A stretch of 64,000 nucleotides of DNA, taken from positions 110,811,087 to 110,875,086 of the forward strand of contig NC_080423.1 in the NCBI RefSeq assembly GCF_029873635.1, read 5' to 3'. The notes under the pieces were generated by a model. That model worked only from the letters and a program-made list of their open reading frames with translations, searched no databases and was not told the origin of the DNA. A program made the position numbers and the translations under genes. Positions 49,265 through 59,319 of this stretch are shown in pieces. The DNA is from Malania oleifera. Taxonomy: Eukaryota; Streptophyta; Magnoliopsida; Santalales; Ximeniaceae. The first letter of the stretch is position 1. Every line of letters starts with the position of its first letter.

Positions 49265-50831
49265 GAGTTTTTTCCTAATTTATTTTTTTTAAAAAAATAT
49301 ATATTAAATAATATATTTATTGGAAAAGTAATTTTCAAAATGACTCCGACGTAATCTCGTTACTTGTTCAAACAAAATTTAAACAAATCTCACTAGACCA
49401 AGTAGTGAGATTTGCTTGGAAAAATGATGCGGTATTGGATGCGTAACAAATCTCGCTGGTTCGGAATTGGGATTCGCTCATCCATCCATCTTTGGACACG
49501 TGATAAATCTCGCTGGTTCATAATTTGCTTGGATATTGACTTTCTTCCTTCCTTTGCTCACGGATGAACCAATAGTAGATAGAAAAGGGGGGCTCTGCAG
49601 AGTAGACTTCAACTTTGAGGGGAAGGTTGATGGATTTATCAATAAGGGAAAGTTTGACAAAATTGAGAATTAATTATAAATTTTAAAATAAAATTTTAAT
49701 AAATTTTTGTATTTAAGGGAATGTTGATGGATTTATCAATAAGAGAAAATTTGACAAAATCAAGAAAAATTTTAGAAGAAAATATTAATAAATTTTGTTA
49801 TTGAGGGGAAGGTTGATGGATTTATCGATAAGGGAAATTTTGACAAAATTGCAAATAAGAAAAAAGACACAAATTGAGGGATTGTGTCCACTGAGATACA
49901 ACAAAATTAAGAGAGGAAGGAAAATTTTGAGGGTGAACTGAAATAGGAAAACTAGGAAATGGGCAAAACAAGATGGTGAGTGAGGGAAAATGGGACCATA
50001 GAAGGAGAGATTTTGGAAGCAGTACACCATAACAAATATGAATTATGCAATTTTCCTTCGTTGCTATATAAGCTGTCCGCATTGACCTCTTCCTGCCCCT
50101 CAACTACTCTCCTCCTCCCTACACCGGCCCCTCCGCCGCCGAAATCCTCAACAAGCGCAAGGACTATCTCAACCCCTCCTTGTTCCACTTCTATGAAAAA
50201 CCTATGAGCCTTCATTTCTCCGTCGATTAATTTTTCATACCTCATCCAATTTTTAAGATTATTAGTTAACAATTTCAATAATTATTATTTTTAATTAATA
50301 TTTAAACATTTTCTACTCAATAAAATAATAGAAATAATATTTCCCTATTTAATTAAATATAATCTTGCTATTAGTTTATAATTGTAATGTATGAATGACA
50401 TATCAATTTATGATAAAAATAATATTTTTAACTAAATTATAAATTGTAATTTATTCTATGTGAAAATTTAAATTAATAAATGATTCTTCCCTCCAATTAT
50501 TTAATTAATCATTGTTATAATAAATAAATAAAAAAAAGAATAAAAAAAATTTTATATGCATAGCAAATCTTGCTACTTGGTGTAACGAGATTTAAATGGC
50601 ACGTCAATCTGATCTAGACGCGTGTCAAGGCAAATCTCGCTAGACCAAGGAGCGAGATATTTATCTTGGGCGTGACATGTGGCAAATCTCACTACTTGGT
50701 CTAGCGAGATTCGTTTAAATCTTGCTGGACCAAGTAGCGAGATTATGTTAGAATTATTCCGGGAATTATTTTCCCAAAAAAGGTATTATTTAATATATTT
50801 TTTTAGAAAAAGATAAATCAGGAAAAAACTT
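49265..50831. mobile_element. Probable Pack-MULE (Mutator-like, non-autonomous)
   Basis: Bounded by long inverted repeats of about 150 bp (left from 49265 'gagttttttcctaattta'; right end reversed reads 'aagttttttcctgattta', then matching 'aaaaaaatatat' sequence). A perfect 10-bp direct repeat GATTTCTAAA flanks it at 49255-49264 and 50832-50841; 9-11 bp is the Mutator signature. Subterminal motifs around 'ctcgctacttggtc' recur in both orientations. The interior has three copies of 'gatggatttatc' (about 49628, 49731, 49815) and a captured gene fragment (50075-50230). No transposase is seen. Confidence 0.8.
50075..50230 (+). pseudogene. Captured fragment of an alanine-glyoxylate aminotransferase 2-like gene
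   Basis: A GC-richer stretch inside the Pack-MULE that, in one frame, reads [19 protein letters not shown] and then an [13 protein letters not shown]-type stretch before diverging to a TAA. This matches the region just after the transit peptide of plant mitochondrial class III aminotransferases (AGT2/AGT3 type), which carry a Tyr-Ser/Thr-Pro-Pro-Pro-Tyr-x-Gly-Pro motif there. No catalytic region, pyridoxal lysine or start codon is present, so it is only about 40 codons of a gene, without the function. Recognition is from memory of the motif. Confidence 0.62.
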
Positions 50832-50996
50832 GATTTCTAAACCTAATTTTAGAGATTATTTAATAAATAAATTGAGGCTGAATATGAATGAACTTGACTC
50901 ATTTTAATTCGTACGTGACTTGATTATAAATTCAGTTTAAACTCGTTCAATATGCTTAAATTAGGCATTTATAGATTAGTTTAAAAATATCGAATT

Positions 50997-52778
50997 TGTC
51001 ACGCCCCGAACCCTGAAATGGGACCAAGGGGTGAATTAAGTAACCTAACCTGTCTCTGTATCAATATAAACATACATGATACCATATACAAGAGGGTCCG
51101 ACCCCGTGGGGTAACGGATGCCCTATAAACATACATACAATACGTGTCCATACTCATCAATATACGCAGCGAAATACGATCTTTCTTTACATCAAACTGT
51201 ATTATACCAGAATCTATACCATACAGGGTTAAACATACCTACAAATACTATACATACCACGGGTGTCTACAAAATCCATCAGGACAACCCGGTTACAAAA
51301 TTCGTACCTATCAGGTACTAACAATAGCTAAACACACCCCCCGCTTCCAGATGTTAGGATGCTAGTTTCGGCTACCTGAAGGACCTGAAAAACATTTGTA
51401 TATATATTCGGGGTGAGACACCTCTCAGTAAGGGAGAAAACAGGTTATATCAGTGTGTGGCATACTAGTGTCATTTTCATACTTCATAACACATACATAC
51501 GATACAGTTTGAAACACATAGGTACAGTTTCAAAACAAGTTTCATACATTCCCATACAATTCCATACAATTCCAGTATTTTCACAAAATCATTCTAGTTC
51601 ATACGATACTCAAATACATACATACATACATATGGTCAGTGTCGTCACACTACTCACAACTGCACAAGTCACCTAGTCTCACAACGGTTATGTTCCAACA
51701 CATTAAACTACGAAGGTTTCCGAATCAGGCCCAATCGTGAATCCATTGCTACACATGCAACTACACAAAGTCACTTGGTCTAACCCCGATTACGTTACCA
51801 TGTGCAAACTATGCTGCGTCAACCTAGGCCCACTGTGGTCCGTTGCGACATTCGGTGACCAACCAAATCATACTGGTGATATTTTGCACCCCGGATATAG
51901 AGTCGGCCACTCATGCCCACGGTAGTTAACCGTTACAGGGCACAGCGTACGGTAGTTAGCCGCCCCTAGCTGTTACAGTGTACGGTAGTTAGCCGCCCCT
52001 AGCTGTTACGACGTACGGTAGTTAGCCACCCCTAGCCGTTACGGTGTACAGTAGTTAGCTGCCCCTAGCCGTTTTTCACAAAACCTAGAATCACTTTGGA
52101 ACTCACGTCCATATACATTTCAGCGTACGGTAATAAGCCGCCACATAGCTGTTTTTCACAAATATCTGGAACAACATACAAACATACACACATACCACAC
52201 TTATTTGGTTTATGGCAAATCATACCGTTTACAATTTCAAGTATACAGTTTATGCAAATATGGATTATGGTCACCTCAATAATACATTTTAAATAACATA
52301 AACGGTTTTCCAATCAAATAAGAGATGATACCCGAAATCCCCAATTTTTTCGAAAACTATAACCTGAAAATCCCGTGTTTTCACCCGATAGATTTCCCCA
52401 AATAAGTAGTCAAAACATACATACGATCGTAGCCTACATGCCTACCGATCCTGATTTCGAAGATGAACTGATATAAACAGAATCCCCTTACCTTAACCCG
52501 AAACCAAACCATGAACTCTACGACCCTCAAAACTACGAACCGAGACTCCGAAATCTACAAATCACAATACTAAACATGCTTATGATCCATACTACTATAC
52601 ATATACCGAATCAGAAATGAAAATCGAGCCTTACCTCGATTTTGGCTTGAAACCCGAAAACGCTCAAACCGAGATTCTGATCCATAGAAGTTGTAGAGAA
52701 TCCCTCCATGATCCTCGTGGTAACTTCAGATTTCCGATTCTATCAACGACCGGCAAGGAAATTTAGAGAGAGAGAGAG

Positions 52779-52842
<64 letters not shown>

Positions 52843-53081
52843 GTGAAGAAGAAACCAAATATCCCCTTTTTAAGCCTTTGACCCACCCGGGTTTCGTCGA
52901 CGAAAAATCAAGAATTTCGTCGTGGATGTCGGCAGCCTCGTCGACGAAGTCTGATATTTAGAATTTTGCAGACCTCTCGGCTTCTCTTTGTCGATGAACC
53001 TCTGAATTTCGTTGACGAAAAAGCTACTGCCTTTGTCGACAAAATCTACAAAAATCCCTTTATATTTTCCAGGTTCTTACA
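50997..53081 (-). mobile_element. Gypsy solo LTR, perfect 5-bp TSD
   Basis: Starts TGTCACGCCCC and ends GGTTCTTACA on plus (so TGTAAGAACC...CGTGACA on minus), 2,085 bp. The flanks are GAATT at 50992-50996 and 53082-53086. No coding sequence. It contains a minisatellite of about 33 bp (about 51920-52075), a GA tract (52764-52838) and palindromes of the TCGTCGACGA type (52897-53045). On minus, conserved splice-like donors occur after 'aaaatcgag' (near 52633) and 'ggttaag' (near 52490). It is the sister of the LTR at 23993-25992. Confidence 0.93.
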
Positions 53082-53189
53082 GAATTAGACTTAATAAACT
53101 ATAGTGGACTTAAACGTATGAACTATTTGTACATAAGATTATTTTACTCGAGCTCCATATAATCTTAATTTAATGATAAGACTAACAGT

Positions 53190-53579
53190 CAAAACCACTG
53201 GACTAGCTTGGTGGAGCAAAAATACTTTGAGACAATATTAAGAAAAGTCATTTTCATCTTTTTGCCTAAAAAAATCTCCCGTCTCTCAAAATGAGAGGTC
53301 CTAAATTTTAAACTGTTAGTTAACATTTTTGTAACTCGTATTGGTAATGCACGTGAACTCGTTCGTTAGCATAATAAAAAAAAGCTTGAGTCAATAAATT
53401 AAAGTTCGGTCATAGTTTAGCTAAAAATCTAATGAATAAGTTTGAGCAAGGCAAAGTTCAATTCAGTTCAAAACCAATGGATTAGCTTGGTGGGGCAAAA
53501 AAAACTTTAAAACAGTATTAATAAGAGTCATTTTTTCATCTTTTTGTCTAGTAAAATCTTTTGCCTTTCAAAGAGAGAG
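53190..53579. repeat. About 115-bp direct duplication
   Basis: The stretch around 'agcttggtgg' with 'catctttttg' at about 53193-53306 recurs at about 53467-53579. The second copy ends exactly where an LTR-like sequence begins (TGTTGTGTAG at 53580). The first continues into unrelated sequence. Confidence 0.65.
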
Positions 53580-53860
53580 TGTTGTGTAGTTGGAGCCAGG
53601 AGACGCATGTGAGCTGTGATATAGAGAGACTGCAAGCTGGAGACACGTCCGCGGCATAGCTGTAATCCGCGTCTATTGATTGGAGATGATTTACTGTAAT
53701 TCCTCAATTTCATTTATTGTAATTTACTTCAACTATCTATAAATAGAGAAGAGCTGTTGAGAGGTAATGTACATAGAAGAAGGAGAGAGTGTAGAGGAGT
53801 GAGGAAGAAAGAAGAGAGAGAGAGAGCTGTCTCTGAGAGATTATATTCTTTCCCAGTTGT
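53580..53860 (+). mobile_element. Probable small copia-type LTR, truncated
   Basis: Starts TGTTGTGTAGTTGG and has TATAAATAGAG near 53738, a GA-rich stretch and a T/C-rich end, the usual layout of Ty1/copia LTRs of under 400 bp. It then abuts a gypsy pol fragment, so one end is lost. No target duplication was found. Confidence 0.5.
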
Positions 53861-53861
53861 A

Positions 53862-54153
53862 TTCTTTACCGCCATCCCTATTCCGAGTTCATGACGTATT
53901 TCATATTTCTATGTTGAGGAAATACATCCCAGATCCTTCCCATATCATCAGCCATGCAGAATTGGAAGTCAGTGAGGTTTTAACGTATGAAGAAGTGCCA
54001 GTACAGATTTTGGGTAGAAAGGTTCAAACTTTACGCACTAAATAGATACAGTTAGTTAAAGTTTTGTGGAGGAATCACGACATAGAGGAAGCTTCTTGGG
54101 AGCTTGAGGAGCAGATTAGACAGAGATACCCACAGTTGTGTCAAGAGGTATAG
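53862..54153 (+). pseudogene. Gypsy pol 3' fragment (integrase tail and chromodomain)
   Basis: Reads RVHDVFHISMLRKY, then after one in-frame stop VKVLWRNHDIEEASWELEE. It is homologous to the last roughly 95 codons of the two minus-strand gypsy elements here. Everything upstream is missing. It is followed by a 3' UTR and the polypurine tract 'aaggaggggagaa' just before the LTR at 54423. Confidence 0.9.
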
Positions 54154-54422
54154 AGATACTCAGGTAAAGTATAATGGTTAGATAAGTTTTCTTTTGCAGG
54201 TACATGTATTGATTATGGTTAGTAGATAGTATTTTGTTCTGGAAGAAATTTTCTTTTGGTGTATGTAATCTCCTAGAACCACCCATGTAACCACGGTATT
54301 CCTCCGCCATAAGTGAGGGTAAGTAATAAATAAGTAGACTATTTTCTTTACGGAATCATGGAAGAATAGATAGAAATTCAAATAGTAAATTTCGAGGACG
54401 AAATTTTTTAAGGAGGGGAGAA

Positions 54423-56418
54423 TGTAGTAACCCGAAGAATAATAGCATGTTAATAATAAGAGGGAAAGAAAGTAGATACAGAAACAGAAAAAGGCCGTAG
54501 ACTTCATCGACGACATTGCATTTTGGAGATAATATTAAATAATCATAATTTTAGAGAATTTGCCAAGCTTCGTCAACGAACACAGGGTTTCATCGACGAA
54601 GGCCTTAAGGATTTTGTCGACGAACACAGGGCTTCGTCGACGAGAAAATGCCGAGAAAGGGTCTAGGGCGGTCTGAATTTCGTCGACGAATACAGGGCTT
54701 TGTCGACGAATTTACTGAAGGATTCATCGACGAAGTGATGGGCCTCGTCGATGAATCTGGCAGTATATAAGGAGGAAAACCGAGATATTTCTCATTTCTC
54801 TCGCCGCTCTCTCTCTCCTCTCTCTCTCTCCTACGACTCTCTCTCCCTTCTCTCTTTGTTTTCGGCCCCACCAGTCGCTGGATTGATGATCCGAAGCTAC
54901 CACGACGCTCCTGGCGGAGTTCTCTGCAAGACTGCCGGAGCGGATCATCAGGAAAACGAAGTTGGATTTCATCCCAAATTCAGGGTAAGACTTTTTAGTC
55001 TCCTTTTGGCCTTATGGTAGTTATAATAAATGATGTAGGCAGAAAAATACTGATGTTTAGTTCTGAAAAATATCATTTTCAGGGTGTTGTATAGGAGGCC
55101 CTATGGGTATCGGGCTAGAGTACAGTTAGGGCTTTTCAGAGTTAAGGTAAAGGAAATATGCTATGTTAGGAAATTTCTAAATATTATACAGTGTATTTAT
55201 TTATGAAAATTACGTATTAAGTATGGTGTGACTTGTGAATATGTATGTAGTACGGGGATATATTTTACGAATTGTAGTTTCATGATTTTTATGAATTTCA
55301 GTACCATGATTTTACGGATTTAAGTACTATGATTATATGAACTTCAATACCATGATTTTATGGATTTTAGTACCATGATTATATGAATCTCGGTACCATG
55401 ATTATACGAATTCCAGTATTACGAATATGCAGTTCCATGTTATGATTATTCAGATTTCAGTACGTTATGCAACATAGTGGTTATTATGATTACTTCAGAA
55501 TCATGGTAAATCAGATAGATATGTATAGAAATATATTATATGATATCAGACCCTGTTGGACTTGCAGCTACAGAGCACGGTACCATTGCTACATATATTA
55601 TGTTACTTTATGAGTGCAACCACCTATTCAGATAATACGTGGTAAGGTCGACCACCTAGGCCTTTGAAGAGGTTAGGCTCCACATCCAGATATGGGTTGA
55701 GGTGGGCAGGTCAACTGACGGAGTACAGTGATTTATTCCTAGTTGGCCAGCCAAGGTAAATCCAGCCTACGAGCCGCACAACCTTGTCATGAGGGGCATG
55801 TCATGACACAGATAGCCACAGGGAACAATTTCAGTTACTATTACTTACGTATTGATTTACAGAAACAGGGATCCTACTTATGTACACTAGAAGTATTTTG
55901 AATTATAACCATAATACTGATATGTTAAGTAATAGGGAAAAGAGGTGGTGTACTTTATTATTTGTACTGTACTTTTGTACTCAATTATTCATGTTTATAT
56001 GAAACATATTTCATGATATATATAGCAGCTCATTTGCCACACACTAGTAATAACATATTTCTTCTTACTGAGCGTTGGCTCATCCCAGTGTTGAAATATT
56101 TTTCAGGTGATCCAGGTAGGCGAGCAGAATAGGCTCGCAAATAGAGGGGCGTCTGTAGTGCCCTGTCAGAGAGTGAGTATCATTTTTGGGAGCGTTTTGT
56201 ATAGCCCTCACTAGTTGAGGATATTTTGGGGATACAATTATCTTTGTATATTTTGGAAAATATTTCAAAATTCTGGTATTGTATATAATGGTTTATGGTT
56301 ATGTTTGTACGATTTCTACTTCCTGCTGCTTAGGTTAATACTATGGTATCTGAGCATGTTATTTGCTATTATAAAAAATAATAATAATAATAATAATATT
56401 AATTATGCAGGTCGTTAC
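54423..56418 (+). mobile_element. Gypsy element 3: 3' LTR (1,996 bp)
   Basis: Starts TGTAGTAACCC after the polypurine tract and ends CAGGTCGTTACA. It has palindromes (54505-54755), TATATAA (764-770 of the 54 kb), CT tracts (54808-54860), a first block ending at the donor at 54985, the block 55083-55146, the block 56107-56172 and an acceptor before 56334. An imperfect array of 'gtaccatgatt' units lies at about 55280-55450. Confidence 0.85.
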
Positions 56419-56479
56419 AGCAAATACATATCTCAGATAGTGTGTGGGTATAGTCAAACTGTGCTGGGAGAGGATGCAG

Positions 56480-57156
56480 CTTCCCAGTTCACTGGGTTGA
56501 GAGGGCTAGTTTGACGAGGTAGCAGCTAGTCCCGAGCTTAGGAGTGGATGCACTTTGGTCGGGCTGAGGTAGTGTAAAGTATGATTACTTACCTGGAGGG
56601 TCGACTAGAGTTAAGCCCCGTCTACGGGCCGCACAACCCTGTCATGAGGGGTCAAATCATGACATATAGAGTCCCAAGGAAAAAGCATAATTATGTATAT
56701 GTATATGTATATGTATACAGTTTTATAGTTTTTGTCGTATGTAGTATGATATAGTAGTTTGAATGATAGAAAGTTCAGATGATACAAATATTTTAAGCTA
56801 CTATACATGTATTTTATAAATTTGCCAGATCATGCAGTTTTAAATACTATTATTATAGTTTTACGACTCGGTCGCCACACACTAATAATAGCATATTTCC
56901 ACTTACTGAGCGTCGTCTCACCCCATTACTTTACCACTTTTTAGGTGAGCCGGTTAGGCAAGCAGATCAGGCTCGCGGATAAAGAGTTGACTTTGTTACC
57001 CTAGTCGTAGGGTAAGTTTGTGACAGGATTTTTGTATTTTGGGGGTAGATGATACTAGAGGGAATTATTGTATATGACTATGGTCTGAATGTACTCAATT
57101 CTGATATTTTTTGGAATATATGGTTGTATGACTTGTATATCCGCTGCGTAGATATG

Positions 57157-57193
<37 letters not shown>

Positions 57194-57211
57194 GGTGAGA
57201 ATTTTGAGGTC
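56480..57211 (+). mobile_element. Truncated second gypsy LTR
   Basis: Resembles the 3' part of 54423-56418 (shared 'gccgcacaaccctgtcatg', 'cttactgagcg', an acceptor 'ttttag|gtgagcc') and ends GAGGTCGTTACA at 57211 after a TA microsatellite (57161-57190). Its front part is missing. 56419-56480 is unassigned. Confidence 0.7.
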
Positions 57212-57920
57212 GTTACATTTACGCCAGATTAGAGAAATTCACCGAAAATAGAGTCCTATCTAATGTCTCGAAATTGAATTTTGAGGCCATCATCACGTTC
57301 ATCTCGTTGAGACGAAGCCAACGATGCAAATCGGAGCTCGAAAGGAGCCCAGATGGCACCACATGCACCTTACCGAAGTAGTCCATGTCTTCACGCACCA
57401 GTGACCTATTGGCCACGCGCTCCATGCGTCTTACTCACACGGCCACTTCGACCTGACCCAATAACCCGCTCCAGATCTAGACCCAGATTCGTATCCGATT
57501 GATCAAGACCTGACCAGCCGTCCACGTCAGTGAGCCCCATGTTTTCCAACGCCGCATCAATGCCGAGTTAGCGCCTCCTCAACTGCCACGTCACCTTGCC
57601 ACATCAGTAACCACGTCAACACTAGGACCCGCAGAAGCAAATAGGAGGTGGGTCCCACAGTGCCACGTTAGTGCCACATCAGCAGTACTGTCTATTAACG
57701 GCCTCAGTGACGCCTTCATGAATATTCCATCAATTCGATTTATATTCCGTTAAGTTTGACTATGTTTGACTAGATTTGACCGAAAGTTTGACCGAATTTT
57801 TTGAAGCCATTTCGAGTCTATTTTTTGAACGACTCGAACCATTTCTAAGCTTTTTGACCGTTCTGGATCCATCAATGCTATTCACTTGAGCTAATTCCAT
57901 CTATAGATTAGCAAATCAAG
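57212..57920. other. Unassigned sequence upstream of the copia gag
   Basis: About 700 bp, GC-richer than its surroundings, without a supported gene. It may include the 5' untranslated leader of the copia element, but no LTR end or primer-binding site could be fixed. Confidence 0.35.
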
Positions 57921-59314
57921 ATGTCGAACGAAAAGAGTTTAAGATCGAGATGTTTAACGATAATAATTTCGGTTTCTGGAAGATGCAGATTGAAGATTAT
58001 TTGTTTGGGAAGGAGTTGCACTTACCATTAAAGGGTAAGCCAACATCTTTGAATGAGGATGAGTGGGAGTTGCTTGATCGGAAAGCTCTCGAAGCTACCA
58101 GAATGACGTTGTCAAAGTCTATGGCATTTAATATCAAGCACATATCAACCACCAAGTCTCTAATGGATGCACTTTCTAACATGTACGAGCAGCCATCAGC
58201 AGCTAACAAGGTACATCTTATGAAAAGGTTATTTACTATATCCATGTCTGCAGGTGAAAGTTTTAGCAAACATTTGAATAATTTCAACGAGTTGTCGAAT
58301 CAACTTGCTTCAGTTGAGATTACATTTGATAATGAGATTCGTGCCTTACTGATTCTCAGTTAGTTGTCCGAAAGTTGGAATGGTGTTGTTACTGCAATCA
58401 ATAGCTCTGCAGGGAAATCAAAGCTAGTATACGATGAAGTCGTCAGCATGATTTTGACGGAAGAAATCATAATGCAGTCAAACCATGGTTCCACTTCAAG
58501 TTCAGCCTTGAACATGGAAAGTCTAGGTAGAGGAAACAGACATGGATGATCAAACAACCGCGAAAAATCTAGGCCCAAGCGATCTAAATCCAGAAATGTT
58601 AGAGGTTCTTAGGACACAGGTTCTTAGGGCACAAAAAATATTGAATGTTGAAACTATGAAAAAACTAGTCATTACAAGAACCAGTGCAAAGGTCCAAAGA
58701 AAGAATATGAGACGAAGGTGAGGACAAAAGCAAATGTTGATTTAGAAAATAATGATATGTTGATATGCTCTTTGGAGAGCAAAAAAGTTTGGGTGTTAGA
58801 CTCTAGAGCTTCATTCCATGCCACTTGCAGTTGAGATTGCCTAGAGGAGTATACACCAGGTGATTTCGATAAAGTATATCTTGGCAATGATCAACCTTAC
58901 AACATAGCCGGCAAGGGGACAGTGAAGATCAAGATGAATGGGTTAGTATGGAAGCTAAGAGATGTCAGATATATTCCAGACTTGAGAAAGAACTAGATCT
59001 CAGTTGGTCAGCTGGCAGATGAAGGATATAACACAACTTTCATTGGTGATGAATGGAAGATTTCGAAGGGTGCATTGACGATTGCACGAGGTAAGAAAAG
59101 TGGTACTCTTTATGTAACTCCTAATGCATGCATGTCTATTTTAGTTGCTACAAGAAATGATGATAGCAACATCAACGATTCGGACACCTGAGTGGGAAGG
59201 GACTCAGGGTGATGCACTCAAAGGAAAAGTTGAATGATTTACAGTTAGTGAAGATTGACACATGTGAGGATTGCATATTTAGGAAACAGAATAGGGTTAG
59301 TTTTCAGACGAACA
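57921..59314 (+). pseudogene. Copia element: gag, protease and integrase zinc-finger part
   Basis: A gag-type domain (57950-58363, FWKMQIEDYL near its start), continuing after a stop to about 58550. A decayed zinc knuckle follows near 58640-58690 (HYKNQC kept, one cysteine changed), then a retropepsin motif altered from LDSGAS to LDSRAS (about 58797), and a pre-integrase region with CEDCIFRKQNR (about 59253). At least six stops and frameshifts show it is dead. It is cut at 59319 by a gypsy solo LTR and continues at 61504. Confidence 0.88.
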
Positions 59315-59319
59315 CAAGT

